From Poa pratensis (Eukaryota; Streptophyta; Magnoliopsida; Poales; Poaceae), in assembly GCA_947311845.1 (NCBI GenBank), contig CAMZMU010000089.1:19783338-19847337 (forward strand): a stretch of 64,000 nucleotides of DNA. Direction: 5' to 3'. The translations under genes were made by a program, and so were the position numbers. The notes below the pieces were generated by a model that saw nothing but the letters and a program-made list of their open reading frames with translations, ran no database searches and had not been told where the DNA came from. Of the stretch, positions 11,288 through 23,472 are shown one piece after another. Positions within the stretch are counted from its first letter, which is position 1. Each line of letters opens with the position of its first letter.

Positions 11288-13008
11288 GAGCATCTCCACA
11301 GTGGGCCTCCAAATTCGTGTCCAGCATCCCCAATGGAAGGCCCAATTGGAGGTGCCGGACATGTGTCCGTCCATGTTTTTGACCGTGTCCACAGCGGCGC
11401 ACCTCAAACGTCCGCCCTCCAAACGGTCCGACATGCCGATCAAAGAACAAACACCTTGCGGCCGGCGGATTTTATTAAACGAGATTTAACAAACTTACAA
11501 TTTAAAATCTAAACGAGATTTAACAAACTAAACCTAACTACGCCGGTACCGGCTACACGCTACAGCGTCTAGCCAACCACTACACGCGCCGGCGGCGAGG
11601 AGAGATGCCGCTCCATGGCCTAGCGAAGGGGAAGAAGATGCGAACCAAGCGCCGGAATCATCAACATACTTGCATGTCTCGATGATCCGGCGCGGGAAGT
11701 TTCATCTGCTATTCTCATCGGCTACGGCCTTTAGAAACGAAGCCTCGCCGTGGCTGAGGCTTCTGGTTTCGCGACCGGCGCGTGGTGGGATTTCATCTAC
11801 CGCCTGGCCGCCTGATCGGAAGCCTCGCCGGCTTCACCTTGCGCCCCCTTCTCCGGTGGCGGCGTCGCTGCTGACCAAGATGCGCCTGCCGTTTCTATAG
11901 TTAGATCGGGCAGCTCGGGGTCGTCGTCGTCGTCCTCGGCTGCGTCGTCGTCGTCCGATGCAAACAACTCCGGCGTTGGTTCCCGCGTGCCGGTAGGGAG
12001 GAAGTCGCCGCCACAGCGCGCCTCGTACTCCGCGTCCACCACAGAGTGCCAGTAGGGCGCCGAGATGGAGTACTTGGGGTCGATCTTCTGCTCGTACGGC
12101 ATCGCCTGCCACTTCCGCATGATGAAGCCGACGCGCTCCTTGCCGCTGAGCCGCGGCGCCACCGGCACGTTGACGGCGTTCCTCGTCCACCCTTCGGGTA
12201 GGGACGCGTCCCCCTCCACCGGCACGCTGTGGCGGCTGCACAGTTGCGCCGTCTCCAGCGACACGACGTACGGAGGCGTGTTGGCAGCGTCCTCGAGCCA
12301 CCGCTCGCGTTCATACGCCCTGGCCATCTCCGCCTCCTCGTTGCGGCGACGACGTTCCTCCATCTGCTCACGACGTCGCTGGCTGCGGCGCTCGCTTTCC
12401 GCCGAGAGAAAGTCGCGATGACGCCGGAGCTCGCGCTCCTCCGGTGTCTCGCGGTTGCCCGACTTGCTTGGCGGCCGATCTGCTGGTGGCGAGTTGGGAG
12501 AGGGGAGAAGCGGTGGTGTGGGGAGAGGAGGGCTGCGACGCGCCGGGTTTTAAAGGCGGCCGGAGGAGCGGGGTTGGGTGGCCTGCATTAACACGGCCAC
12601 CGGTTCGCCTGGCCACGCATTGACGCCGACGACGCGTGCGCAGGGCGCCGCTGCGACTGCAGCACGCGTCGCTTCCGTCTACGCCATGGAAAACGGGCGG
12701 AGCGTTATTGCGAGGCGTGATGACAGGAGAGCCGCCGTCTCGTCGCCTCGCCATTAAACGCGGCGCAACGGCCTCCTGTCAAGCCCAAGTTAACACGGGG
12801 CGGGGCGCTGTGCGTATGACGGGCGGGCCAGCCCTGTCAGAAGCATATCCGCACCCATGTCCGGCACCCCCGAGAGGGCCTCCATGCCGGAAACGATTTT
12901 GCTCGGGACGACCCTTTGGGGGGTGCCGCTGGTGGCGTTTTTAGGTGTCCAGACCCCAATGGGCCTTTGGGGGTCATTTGGAGGCCCCGGTGGAGATAGA
13001 TGGGCCTC
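11288..13008. mobile_element. PIF/Harbinger-like DNA transposon, 1.7 kb
   Basis: The ends are imperfect inverted repeats: left GAGCATCTCCACAGTGGGCC then TCCAAAT; the right end, read on the minus strand, is GAGGCCCATCTATCTCCACC then GGGGCCTCCAAAT. A 3-bp TTA lies immediately outside each end (11285-11287 and 13009-13011), the target duplication expected for this superfamily. The element contains one open frame on the minus strand but no transposase DDE domain that I recognise, so it is probably non-autonomous. Confidence 0.7.
11797..12363 (-). CDS. transposon-internal hypothetical protein
   Basis: A 188-residue open frame starting with ATG at 12363. It opens with a charged stretch (MEERRRRNEEAEMARAYERE), has a middle part with PEGWTRNAVNVPVAP and SGKERVGFIMRKWQAMP, and a poly-Asp run (DDDDAAEDDDDD). 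I know proteins of this look only as uncharacterised, repeat-associated grass sequences. It lies wholly inside the Harbinger-like element. It could be a captured gene fragment or an accessory element protein. No catalytic motif is visible and it may not be expressed. Confidence 0.4.
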   Translation of the reverse strand: MEERRRRNEEAEMARAYERERWLEDAANTPPYVVSLETAQLCSRHSVPVEGDASLPEGWTRNAVNVPVAPRLSGKERVGFIMRKWQAMPYEQKIDPKYSISAPYWHSVVDAEYEARCGGDFLPTGTREPTPELFASDDDDAAEDDDDDPELPDLTIETAGASWSAATPPPEKGAQGEAGEASDQAARR

Positions 13009-13011
13009 TTA

Positions 13012-14798
13012 GATAGATACTTGTGCTGCTCGAGTTGTTGTGCTGAATTCATGGTTTTGCTGTGTTGCAGACCTGAAGAATCTGCGACTCCAATACATAA
13101 CTGAAGAAGGGATATTCTGTCTGTCGGCAAGGGACGTCCAAAGCGAATCCTCGTGGGCGAGTAGAAATAGAATGGATGCTGCTTCCTTGCACCAACTATG
13201 AAACGTTTGGGAACGGGAAACACATCGCGGCCGCGATATGTTCAGAGAGTCAAACACGTTAAGCCCTACACCCTATCTTCGATTGCTTGTTTATTCTATG
13301 CGTTCAAAACACACTGGCCTCTCCATTTGGACATCCATCCAGACGCCTTCTTGGCAAAGGAACAAGATGGTGAACCGTTCTAGTCAACCAATGAGAGCTA
13401 CAGTATCTGAGTTGGCAACTTGGCATCCACTCTACTTGCTGCAGCGTGAGGAGCTTGTGGCTGGGAACATACGGCGATATTGTATTGTTTGCTGGTGCGT
13501 GGATGAACAGCCGGGGTGCTGTCATTGTTTTCTTCTCTTTGTGCTTCACGCGTGAATTGGGGTAATTGTTTTCTCTTCCAGCATTCTGTACATTAGTGTG
13601 CTACTGATTATTGCTAGCTGGGAGAAACATAATGTTAACGTAGTGCTGCCTGCACTGCACTGATATATCTTTCTGTCTGTCCTGTGATGTCCAAGTGTCT
13701 CTTTCTGAAGGTTGGCGCTGTGGTCATGTGAGCAGGTCCAGCAAAGTGCAAACACCAGCCTGAAGTTCCGTTCTACAGAACGAACAGTCGTTCTGGACCA
13801 AAGAATCTGCACTCGTGTGATTCGTTCCCGTTGCGGCCACGCTCTTCCGGCCAACCGTAATAAGTCCAGCGAACATCGCCGTCGCCGAGAACGACATCTG
13901 AGTCGGTCAAAAAAAAAAAACAAGGTGCTGTTTCAGTATCTCGTCGGCGATCGGGACACCTCCCCAATTAGCAATCCGGGCACTTTTTCTGTTTTATTAT
14001 TGAAGAAGTAGTCTAAAGAAAATATTTGTGGATCCCAAGATCGATCGTCGATCCCGATTAATATACGGTTTTGCAAATTCTCAATTGAGCTTAGCGCTCA
14101 ATCGCTTCCTCCACCGTTCATCCAACGCGTCAAGATTCGTGCACGACCTAGGTCTTCTTCCTCCTCGCGACGGTGGCGGCGGCAAGCTGAGCCGGAGCCG
14201 CGGCCAGCCGCGGCCGCGGCGGAGGCGAGGAGGAACTTAACTTGGGGGGTGCAGGGGTGTGGGGTCGCCGGAGTCGGGTGGGCTTAGAGGGATGGCCGGG
14301 CGGCGGCGGACTGGCGGAGGAGGAGATCGGGGCAGGGCGGGGCTGCGAGGCGTCGCGGCTGCGCGTCGGCCACGGGCGGGGAGGACGACGGTGGCTGCGG
14401 GGGAGGCGTGCTCGCCGGAGTTGGGGGGAAGTCGCCGGAGATGGAGAAGAAGGTTGACGTCAGCCGACCGATAACTAAGCCCTAGGCGGACCCATTAATA
14501 TACTGCGATCCATAGGCCAGAGGCCAGTTCGCAAGGAATCTCGTCCAGGCTGAAGCGAGCGGGGATATCCCGTGCCGGCAGCGGCGGCGGCTCATGTGCG
14601 CACATGCAGCAGATTTGAGTCGGAAGATATCCTTTCGGCCGGCCGGTCGATCGATCCTCTGATCCACACAAGGCAAAACCATTTTCTAATCACAACTACA
14701 TCCGGGATCGAGAATTGATGTGGTGTATATGCAGTTTGCCATTCGAAATATATTTATGCCTAGAGGTACTAGGAATCGGCGTAACCGTCCCTCGTGCA
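13012..14798. other. intergenic, repeat-derived
   Basis: No gene is supported. It contains the second copy of the 11.2-kb flank (about 13715-13830) and a GC-rich module at about 14140-14460. That module shares AACTTAAC (14234) and GGGCTTAGAGGGATGGCC (14280) in the same order with the module at 57.8 kb. Confidence 0.45.
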
Positions 14799-14817
14799 CT
14801 TTGTTCATAGAATCATT

Positions 14818-15542
14818 TTTTTTTTTTTTGAAATTTCCTGCGTACATTCAAAGGTTGTACGACGTACAGAGTACACCATACAGAAGCCAAGAAGAAACAT
14901 ACATACGCAGAGGATACAGAGCAGAGCAAACGCCGGCAGCACCACCGTCGTCGAGGAAGAAGACCGGCGCCCACCTTCTAGCCCCAGCCCGAGGGCACCT
15001 CATCAGAAGAGCGCCGCAGAAGCCGTCCGCCGCGCAGCGACGGAGTCTAGGCCGTTGAACGAGCACGGCGCAGACCCTCCCTCTCCAGCACCACCTCCTT
15101 CCCGCATCCGTCTTCGACATCGACAGCCACGGCCGCAACCAACCTTGCTCCGCCCTGCAACCCCACCGCCGAGCCCTCCGCCTACACGGACCCGGCGGGA
15201 TCCAGCAGATCTCGAGCACCCCGCCGGGCCTCAAGCATCTGCACCTCGAGCGCGACGACGGCGAGGCCCGAAGAGCACCACCGCCGGAGAAGGGTCGCGC
15301 CGACACCAAAACGCCCATCCGCAGCACCACCTCCTCCAGCGCGCCGCAGACGGGAGCACCACCAGGACCTACCTTATATACATGCCGGAATCGGGGATCC
15401 CCCACCCTCCCGCCGCCGCAGCGGCCGGCGGAGGGGAGGAATCCCACGATTCGGCGGCGCGCACGGTGGAGACGACGGTGCGGTTCCAAAAATCGCCTTT
15501 CTCTTCCTCCTGCAACGGTAGACGGAGAGGGGAAAGTGAGAG
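14818..15542 (-). mobile_element. non-LTR retroposon with 19-bp target-site duplication
   Basis: On the minus strand this is a GC-rich 725-bp insert ending in a run of A (seen as T on the plus strand from about 14818). It is bounded by perfect copies of CTTTGTTCATAGAATCATT at 14799-14817 and 15543-15561. Poly-A plus a long target duplication is the hallmark of LINE-mediated insertion. It has no reverse transcriptase, so it is a truncated LINE or a mobilised non-autonomous retroposon. It is the same family as the copy at 3740-4348. Confidence 0.9.
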
Positions 15543-15561
15543 CTTTGTTCATAGAATCATT

Positions 15562-16086
15562 GTATGTTCACTGTCAAGGAAATATTTGTTTCGCACACGG
15601 GAAAGAGTATATCAAGGGTTTGCATTCAACATTCTGGAAAAAAAAAACATGTAAATCATGGAACGTTTTAAATAATTCTCAGCTTTGTGTTGCTCATATG
15701 CTCGATATGATTAAAAAAATGTTCTCATCGACTGAATTTTGTTTCAGGGATCTTGTTCTTTTTCGTGTTCGTCCGTGTGGTTGCAGGTCAGATTATTCCA
15801 ATTTAAGGTTCTCATCTTTGACGATGGTTGCTGCTCTGGTGCGCTGGTCCTTTGGGATCTTAGCACGACGACTTCCCATCTGTCTACTACAATAAGCTCT
15901 CCTACGACAAGCTTTGCCTGACTCCGGTGGAGGAGGGGCGAGGACAGCGGCGCGCCTTCGGCTCGCTCTAGTGTTTGTAGTCGTCGCTAGGTGGTTGATT
16001 GACCTATTTGTAATTTTTATTACTTTTTGGGTCTGTTGTACTGTTGTGGATGATTAATAGATCGGTGGTCTTTTTGAAAAAAAAAT
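15562..16086 (+). mobile_element. retroposon tail with poly-A
   Basis: The segment from about 15740 ends with CAGCGGCGCGCCTTCGGCTC, a G/T-rich 3' part and a poly-A run (about 16077-16085). The phrase AATAAGCTCTCCTACGACAA (15892) is one I recognise from repetitive Triticeae retroposon tails. The 5' boundary and target duplication were not determined. Confidence 0.5.
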
Positions 16087-16089
16087 TAA

Positions 16090-19000
16090 TAAATTGTTGT
16101 GGGGCTTTTTTGCCTCACAGTCGGATAAGTTCAAAAAAAAAATTGCTTCTAGTGCAACTGAAATTTGAGTTATTTTGTTCTACCGCGATCAGAATGTATT
16201 GCTCTGAGGACATGAAAGAATCGTTCTGATCACTAGTGTCACATGTTTGCAGTGTAACAAGCAGAAAGTCTATTTCAGTTTTGTGTCATTTTCTTCTATG
16301 GCAATTGGTATTGCTTCAAACCGATTAATATATAAAATACAAATGTTTCCATTGCAAACATTACATTTTCTTCAAACGGAATAAAAACTCATCTTCAAAC
16401 GAAATGAGAATTTGCATCTATCTATCTTGAACTTGTGTGCCATATGTCTAGGAAAAAATTAACTACTACTTCTTTTCGGAGTACTAGTGGAATTTGGCCG
16501 CCGGCATGCCCTTGATGTTTTTTTTTCTGCAGTATATATATATTATTTTAACCAAAATGTTAGCTAAATTGGTATGTTGGAACATGTTTTTATTTTGTCA
16601 TGAATAGGTAGCATTTTTTATGAGTATTCTTGTCATATTTTGTGAGTTTTTTCTGAGTTTGTTTGTACGATGTCAGGAATGTTGGTGAATTGAAATGTTG
16701 AAATATATTTGTAATTCGCTATAAGTATGTTGCGGTTATTTTTTGGAGCATTCTTGTCATACTTTGTGGAATATTAGGAAAAGTCGATAAAATGTTGGCG
16801 AAATTACAATTTGCAAACATGTTTTTAATTTTGTTATGAGTAGATAGTAATTCATTCGATTTTTTTTATATATTTTGTAGAATATTCAAATATTTAGATA
16901 GTTGAATTTAGCGCGGCGACACGACGCGCCTTTGTTGAGGATATGTTGTAATAATTTGTTTGTTTTTTTATTTGCGGTATATATATTGTAAGGGAATGTG
17001 GTTGTTATAATTTGTATAATGTAGTTAGGTGGAATTCAATTTGGAAGCAATCCATAATTAGAGTAGACGTGTTTGTATTTTATGAAAACATTCATGTAAA
17101 CAATTTTTTTTAAATATAACTACATAATTAGAGGGATTTAAGTTATATTACTTGCAAATATGCTAAGCAAATTTGAATGGTTTAATATGGTTTTATTTTG
17201 CCATTATTTTCATACGAAACAACATAATTAGAGAGAATATATTCTGGTTATGTCTAAATATTATGTGTCTATTTCGCCGTAAATATGTGATTTAGCTTGT
17301 TGGTTAGAGGAAATATGTTGTGTTAACATCTATTAAATTGAATCAATCTTTAGAGGAAACAAAATTTTGATTTCTTTAAATGTGAATGGAATGAAGCATT
17401 ATTTAAATTTGACTACATAATTAGAGAGAGTTAAGTTCAAGTTGAACATTTATTAAATTGAACCACATAATTGAAGGAAGTTCAGTAATATTATTTGTAA
17501 ATATTAATTTAGTTGAGTTGGTATGATATGGCTGTGTTTTGTGTTAAATATTTAATCGAACTCAATAATTGGAGGGAATAAATTGTTTGAGTGCTTATTA
17601 ATTTCAATTTAAAATCAAGCCATAATTAGAGAAAATGTTTAACTATGCATATTTTTTTTCCTGTAAGTATGTAATTAGTGGGAATGCACATTTTTTGGAT
17701 TGATTCTACAATTAGGGAAAATCGATTTACATTGTATCCAAATATTAGCTAAATTGGAATGTTCAAATATGTTTGTATTTTACCATAAATAGTTAGTATT
17801 TTTTTCCTGTTTTGTTTTTATATTTTTAAAAATATAAAAATATTTAGCAAGTTGGAATGTTCAAACATATTTGTATTGTGTTATGATTGTTTAAACGTAA
17901 TTAGAGAAAATGCGTTCGAATTATCTTGAAATATTTTCCAAACTCGAATGTTTAAATGCGGTTGTATTTTGCTATAGATATCTAATGTAGTTACGTAATT
18001 AGAGAAAATGCATTATGTGTTTGGAAGGATTCGATTTTTTTTGGAATTTTCAAATTTGTATGATGTGGCTATGTGGTGGAATTGAAATGTTGAAAATGTC
18101 TACATTTTTGAAGTTTTGCAGATCTGAAAATTGTTGAAGCTGTCTTTCGGAAGGTACGAAAGTTTTTGGAGGGAAAAAAACCAGGGGAAATGTGGTCAAA
18201 CATGTTTGCATTTCGACATCAATATGTAAGTGAAATAAGGAAAATTCATTTGAATTTTATTTTACATTTGCGAAAGTTCGTTCGTATGGTGTTGAAATAT
18301 TAGCTGAAATGAAAATGTTGAAATATTTTTGTAATTTGCTATGAGAAATTTTTTTGTTGTGTTTTCTTGAGCATTGCGTTATATTTTGTAGAACATTGGA
18401 ATATTGAGCATTTGAAAATGTCTGAAAATGTCAGCATGTTGACTTAAATTTTTTTTTTGAGCATGTTAGTACATCTAAAATTGAAATGGTTGGAAATTGC
18501 TTCTATTTTTTTATCAGCAGTTAGTGGAAATGGCTGGAATGTTGAGCGTCGTCACGACGCGGTTTTGTTAGTTTTTAAGTTTTGATTGGCAAGTTGTCGT
18601 TGTAATATTTCGTAAACAATGTTTTATTAAAGTACTGCAGGTGTCTAAAGTATATGAAAGGAATGATTAAAAATTGAGAAGATTAAGCGATAAAAGCGCT
18701 TAGATGGGGGAATTTTTTCTTATTTTCTCTGCATATCCATATTAAAATGTGCATTATTGTAAGTAAACAGCATTCGCTGAATTAATTTAATTACATAAAT
18801 TGAAATAGTGAAGTATCTATGTAATTTGTCGTAAATATTAAAAAAATTAAGTTAACTCTATAGTTTGAGGAAATGCATTGTAAGGAGTTTTGTTAAATTC
18901 AATCTATAATTTGAGGAAATGGATTTTTATTTTATGCAAACATTTAATGGACGAAGCATGTTTTAATTTTACGTTCATAGTTAGAGAGATTTAAGCGAAA

Positions 19001-21600
19001 TAACTAATTGTAGATTATTAAATAAGTTGGGAAGGTATAATAAGTTTTCATTTTGAATTGGAAAATTAATTGAACTTTATAATCAAATTGAGTACATTAT
19101 GCGACATATATTAAAGTTTGTCCATAATTTGGAGGGAATTAATTCGGATTTTCCTCAAATATTTGCTGATTTGAAATCTTGGAATACGTTTGTATTATGC
19201 TATAAGTAGTGCAAATAATGGTCGGTACCTTTTTCTTTTCTTTTTGATTGCATACTATAATCAAAGGGAATGTATTTAAATATTTAGCAAATTGGAGTAT
19301 TTAAATATGTGTCTATGTTGCCATGAATTCTTAACTGTAATTAGAGAAAATGTTTTTGAGTTATGTCCAAATGCTGACCTTTTTTTTTATGCTATGGTAG
19401 CTTCGAATACTTGGCAAATTTGAATGTTTTATTATGTTTGTGGTAAATTGTTTATTATTTTAGCTGCATTATATATATTGTAAGGAAAGGTAGTAGTTAT
19501 ATTTTGTATAATGTACTTAGCTAGAATTCAATTCGAAAGCAATCCATAATTAGGGAAATGTATTTGCAATTCTTGGAAATACTTATCTAATCGATCATTT
19601 TTGTTACGAATGTAGCTACATAATTAGAGAGTTTTAAGTTATATACTTGCAAATATGTTAGCTAAATCTAAATGATCAACTATGGTTCCATTTTGCCATA
19701 AATTTCTTGTGTACCACCATAATTAAATGAAATATACCATGGTTGTGTCTAAATATTATATTCGTATTCCGTCATAATTATGTAATTTTGATCGATGGTT
19801 AGAAGAAATATGTTGTGTTAGCATCTATTTAATTGAATTCATATGTAGAGAAGATGAATTTGTGATCGTTTGTAAATGTGGATGTAATAAAGCATCATTT
19901 AAATTTAACTATATAATTTGGGAGAGGTAAGTGTATTTTGAGAAGTTATTAACTCCGATCTGCATAATTAGAGGGATTTTAGTTACGTTATTTGTAAATA
20001 TCAACTGTAATTTGAATTGTTATGATATGTTCGTGTTTTGTGTTAAATATTTAATCTAACTCAATAATCGAAGGAAATATATTTAGTTTGTTTTTAAATG
20101 TATGTTGATTTGAAATGTTCCAATATGTTTGCATTTTGGCACCAAAAGTTGGTAGGTATTTTTTTGATTATTTTGAAATGTTGTTGATATTTCTGTGATG
20201 GATAGATATGAAGATATTGGTTTTTTAACATTTGTCGCTTATATGATTTTGTTTACATAAGATGGTCTATATTATTTGGATTTCGAAGGTCTGAAATCAT
20301 CTGGAAAAGGTTCCAAACTGTTTGGATTGTTTTTTAATTTTTTTAATTATTTAGAAAATGGTCTGAATTAAGAATTTTAAAAGGAAACATTGAAATCTAT
20401 ATTTTTTGAAATAGCGCGAAGGTGGCAAATGAAGATTTATCTATGACTTGAAATGTTCAAGATTTGAAATATTCTGGAAAAGGCCACGAAGTATGTAGAA
20501 TGACTACTTTAGTTTTTGCAAATATTTGAAACAATTGGTCTGATTAAGTTTCAAATCTAATTTTCTCTTTTTTAGTTTATTTTTTTTCTTTGCTCAAGTA
20601 CTACTATCTGGAGTTTGTAAGTTTTTTTTTCTTTGAGAATGGCGCAAAGCTTCTGAAATGTTCATCTTGATTTGTTTGAAATCTGTAGAAGTTCATGCGT
20701 CCTGATCTGAAGTTGGTGTGGAGCGATTTGAATTTGTAGTTGAAAATTTCAGGAGTATTTGGAAATAGAAAGAGAAAAATAAGGGAGAGTGCAATATGCG
20801 AGATAATTTTGAAAGTATATGTGTTTTTAGAAATATTTGAATTTGTTTTAGGCAGCTGAATTTTAAAATTCAAATTTGGAAATGTCAGAATATGGAAAAT
20901 GTCCTCTCTTTTTTAGAAGGTGTGGAAAGTTTGGAAATCATTGAATTTATGCTAAATGTATAATTTATCTGAATAATTGGAAAATTTGGAAATGTCCCTT
21001 TTTTTTAGGAAGTGTGGAAATTTGGAAACCGTTGAATTTATGTTAGATGTATAAATTAGGTCAATAATTGAAGGGAATACGTTGTATGAGTTTTTTGAGA
21101 ATTTTAATTTATATCCAATCAATAATTAGGGGATATCATTATGTATTAGATTGGATGCCATAATTAGGTAGCATTTTTTTTTGGTCATTTTGATATGTTT
21201 TTAATATTTCTTCGCTGAATATATTTAAAGCTATCGAATTTGTATTTTTAGGAATTTATAAATTTAAATTATGATCGGATGGCATAATTAGGTAGCATTT
21301 TTTTATATGAGTTTTTTGAGAAATTTAATTTATATCCAATCAATAATTAGGGGATATCATTATGTATTAGATTGGATGCCATAATTAGGTAGCATTTTTT
21401 TTTGGTCATTTTGATATGTTTTTAATATTTTTTCCGTTGAATATATTTAAAGCTATCGAATTTGTATTTTTAGGAATTTATAAATTTAAATTATGATCGG
21501 ATGGCATAATTAGGTAGCATTTTTTTTTGGTCATTTTGATATGGTTTTAACATTTTTTCTGTTGAATATATTTAAAGTTATTGAATTTGCATTTTTAGGA
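16090..21600. repeat. 5.5-kb AT-rich block with degenerate and segmental repeats
   Basis: No coding sequence. The phrase (AC)ATAATTAGAG(G/A) recurs many times, always on the plus strand. A segment at about 16975-17640 is repeated, diverged, at about 19435-20110 (offset near 2.47 kb), with the same order of phrases (CAATCCATAATTAG, TTGCAAATATG, TTTTGTGTTAAATATTTAAT). Near the right end a 221-bp unit starting TATGAGTTTTTTGAGA (21085 and 21306) is tandemly repeated, and ATAATTAGGTAGCATTTTTT occurs at least four times. I read this as the internal part of a large repeat bounded by the GC-rich module on its right. Confidence 0.7.
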
Positions 21601-21654
21601 ATTTTTTAAAAATTGTTTAAACAATCTGGGGGAAAAAAAAAGGAAAGGGAAAAA

Positions 21655-22300
21655 AAAATCCGGGCCCACTGTGACGTCCACGACGTCACAGCAGCCGGAG
21701 CCTCCCGCGGCGGCGCCAAGGTCGCCGCCGGCGCGGCAGCGCGACCCGGGACACGCTGGGGGGCGCATCGGACGCGCGCGAGCGCGGGCTGCACGGGAGC
21801 GGCGGCGCCGCCGCGCGTAGGTCATCGGAGCTCCGTCGGCGGCGGCCGGAAGCGGCGGCGACCCGCGGGGTAGGCGGCGGCGATTCCCGCGCGGCTACGG
21901 CGTCCCGGGACGCGGCGCTCGGCCAGGAAGGAGCGGCGGCGACGGCGGGCCGCGTCGTGTCCTTCGATTCGTCTGCGGAGGCGTGCTGCGGCGGCGACAG
22001 GCGTCGGCGGCCGGCGGCAGCACGGTGCCGCGCGTGAGAGAGGAAGAGGAGGGTGGGGGCTGTGGCGGTTTTACAAAAGAGTACCCGGATTCTCGACTAA
22101 TTGCAAAAAGGTCCCTGAAACGGAATTTTCTGAGAAGAGGACGGAATTTCCGCCCCTCGCGTGCTTCTTCGCAAAAAAACCCGGCGCGCTGGGCCGCTGA
22201 CGCGCGGCCCCACCGCGACTGTAGCTGACTGTAGCTAGCTACAGTGCGAGCTACAGTAGCGTGGAGCGCGGAGGGGCCGCGATTTTGGCCTCTCTTAATA
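21655..22300 (-). repeat. GC-rich terminal-like module (right) with GACGTC stem
   Basis: Read on the minus strand from the outer edge it shows CTACAGT-type clusters (22207-22258), a GGGACCTTTTTGCAATTA phrase, a GC-rich part, a perfect inverted repeat CTGTGACGTC / GACGTCACAG with a 3-base loop (21669-21691), GTGGGCCC and then a T-rich tract. Order and spacing mirror the module at 1555-2200. Only short blocks are near-identical, so the relation rests mainly on layout. Confidence 0.5.
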
Positions 22301-22744
22301 CAATCGATGAAGTACTAGCGATGACAACATGTCCACAAGACAAGCATCGCCCCGCACGCACACATTGCACGGTCGTCTGTCTTCCTAGTTGCCAACCAAA
22401 AGGCACAACACAAACTAGGCGAAGGCGGTGACCAATCCCCATTTGTAAAGTTTAGCGGAAAAACAATCCTTGGTTGAATTCTCAGTTGAGATATGTTTAA
22501 AATTTAACCAGTTTGGAGGAACAGTTTCGAGGTAGTAATTCTCATAGGACCCGTTTCGTTTGACTTCGTTGGGTCTCCAAATTTTAAAACTGTTTTTGGC
22601 AACAGGGTCTACGGGAGACATGTTCTCAAAAGGAAAGACGTGGCATGCGTACGACTGCACGTACGAGAAGTTTGTAGATAAAAAGTCTACTCGTACCAAG
22701 TTTGTACACCATACGAGTGACACACGGAGATTTTAAACTCACAC
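22301..22744. other. intergenic
   Basis: No gene, repeat boundary or RNA was recognised in this stretch. Confidence 0.4.
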
Positions 22745-23472
22745 GTTGCACGTACGACTAGTAGATAGGGTTTGGATCTGTCTGCTGTGGTGCGCCGTTG
22801 GGTGGTGGGAGCGGCGCCCGGGCAAATAAATCTGCTTCAACTCTACTCCCACACTGGCGACGTCCTTCACGGCGACGCCTCGGAGTTGATGGCAACGTGT
22901 GCTACTCGGTCCTTCAGATCGGCAGATTGGTCTTCTCGCTGTTCTTCAGATATGGCGAGATCAGTTTCTCGGTGTGTCGCTGGCGTTCGTGGTTATTCGC
23001 GACGGCGTTGGCGGCCGGGCCGAGGTGGTTCTTCTGGAGCAAGGATGTTGGTCCGGAGGTGGTGGATCTGTCGTTGCTCTCCGACTTCGTTGACGGGAGG
23101 CGACAGATCTTGGTCCAAGACAGCAAGGAGACGTCCCCCGGTCGACGTGCCACAGCGACATGTGCCTTGCTGCTTGCAGCAGGCCTGTTCATCGACTCAC
23201 AAAGCCTCGTTGGCGATGGTGCTTTCTCGGATCTTGCGATGGTGGAGGCTCGGCGTCTCTTCTGGCGTTCGTCTAGACGACGTTGGAGTTGGGCGGCGGC
23301 CGCTCGCTACGGTGGGTGTAGGAAACCCTAGGGATCGTTTTGTATTTCTCGATCTCTTAGGATTTCATCTACAAATTCAGGATAATCATTTTATCCCGGT
23401 CTGTCTTTTAGTTTCCATATGTGTTGCTTATTGTAACTTGATTTTCGATTAATGGTTGCTCTAAAAAAAAAG
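22745..23472 (+). mobile_element. retroposon-like segment with poly-A tail
   Basis: A GC-rich 5' part passes into a T-rich 3' part (TTTTCGATTAATGGTTGCTC) and a run of nine A (about 23463-23471). Open frames across it shift and carry no domain. The left boundary is approximate and no target duplication was found, so the class is inferred from the tail and composition. Confidence 0.45.

Noticed and set aside
11797..12301. Other frames overlapping the 188-residue ORF
   Set aside because: Shadows created by GC-rich codons. The chosen frame has ATG and amino-acid composition typical of a protein.
14794..15654. 286-codon open frame
   Set aside because: It crosses the target duplication and the poly-T edge of a retroposon, so it is not a natural gene.
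22745..23472. Third member of the 14.8-kb retroposon family
   Set aside because: Shared style and poly-A, but no matching sequence blocks with the other two copies.
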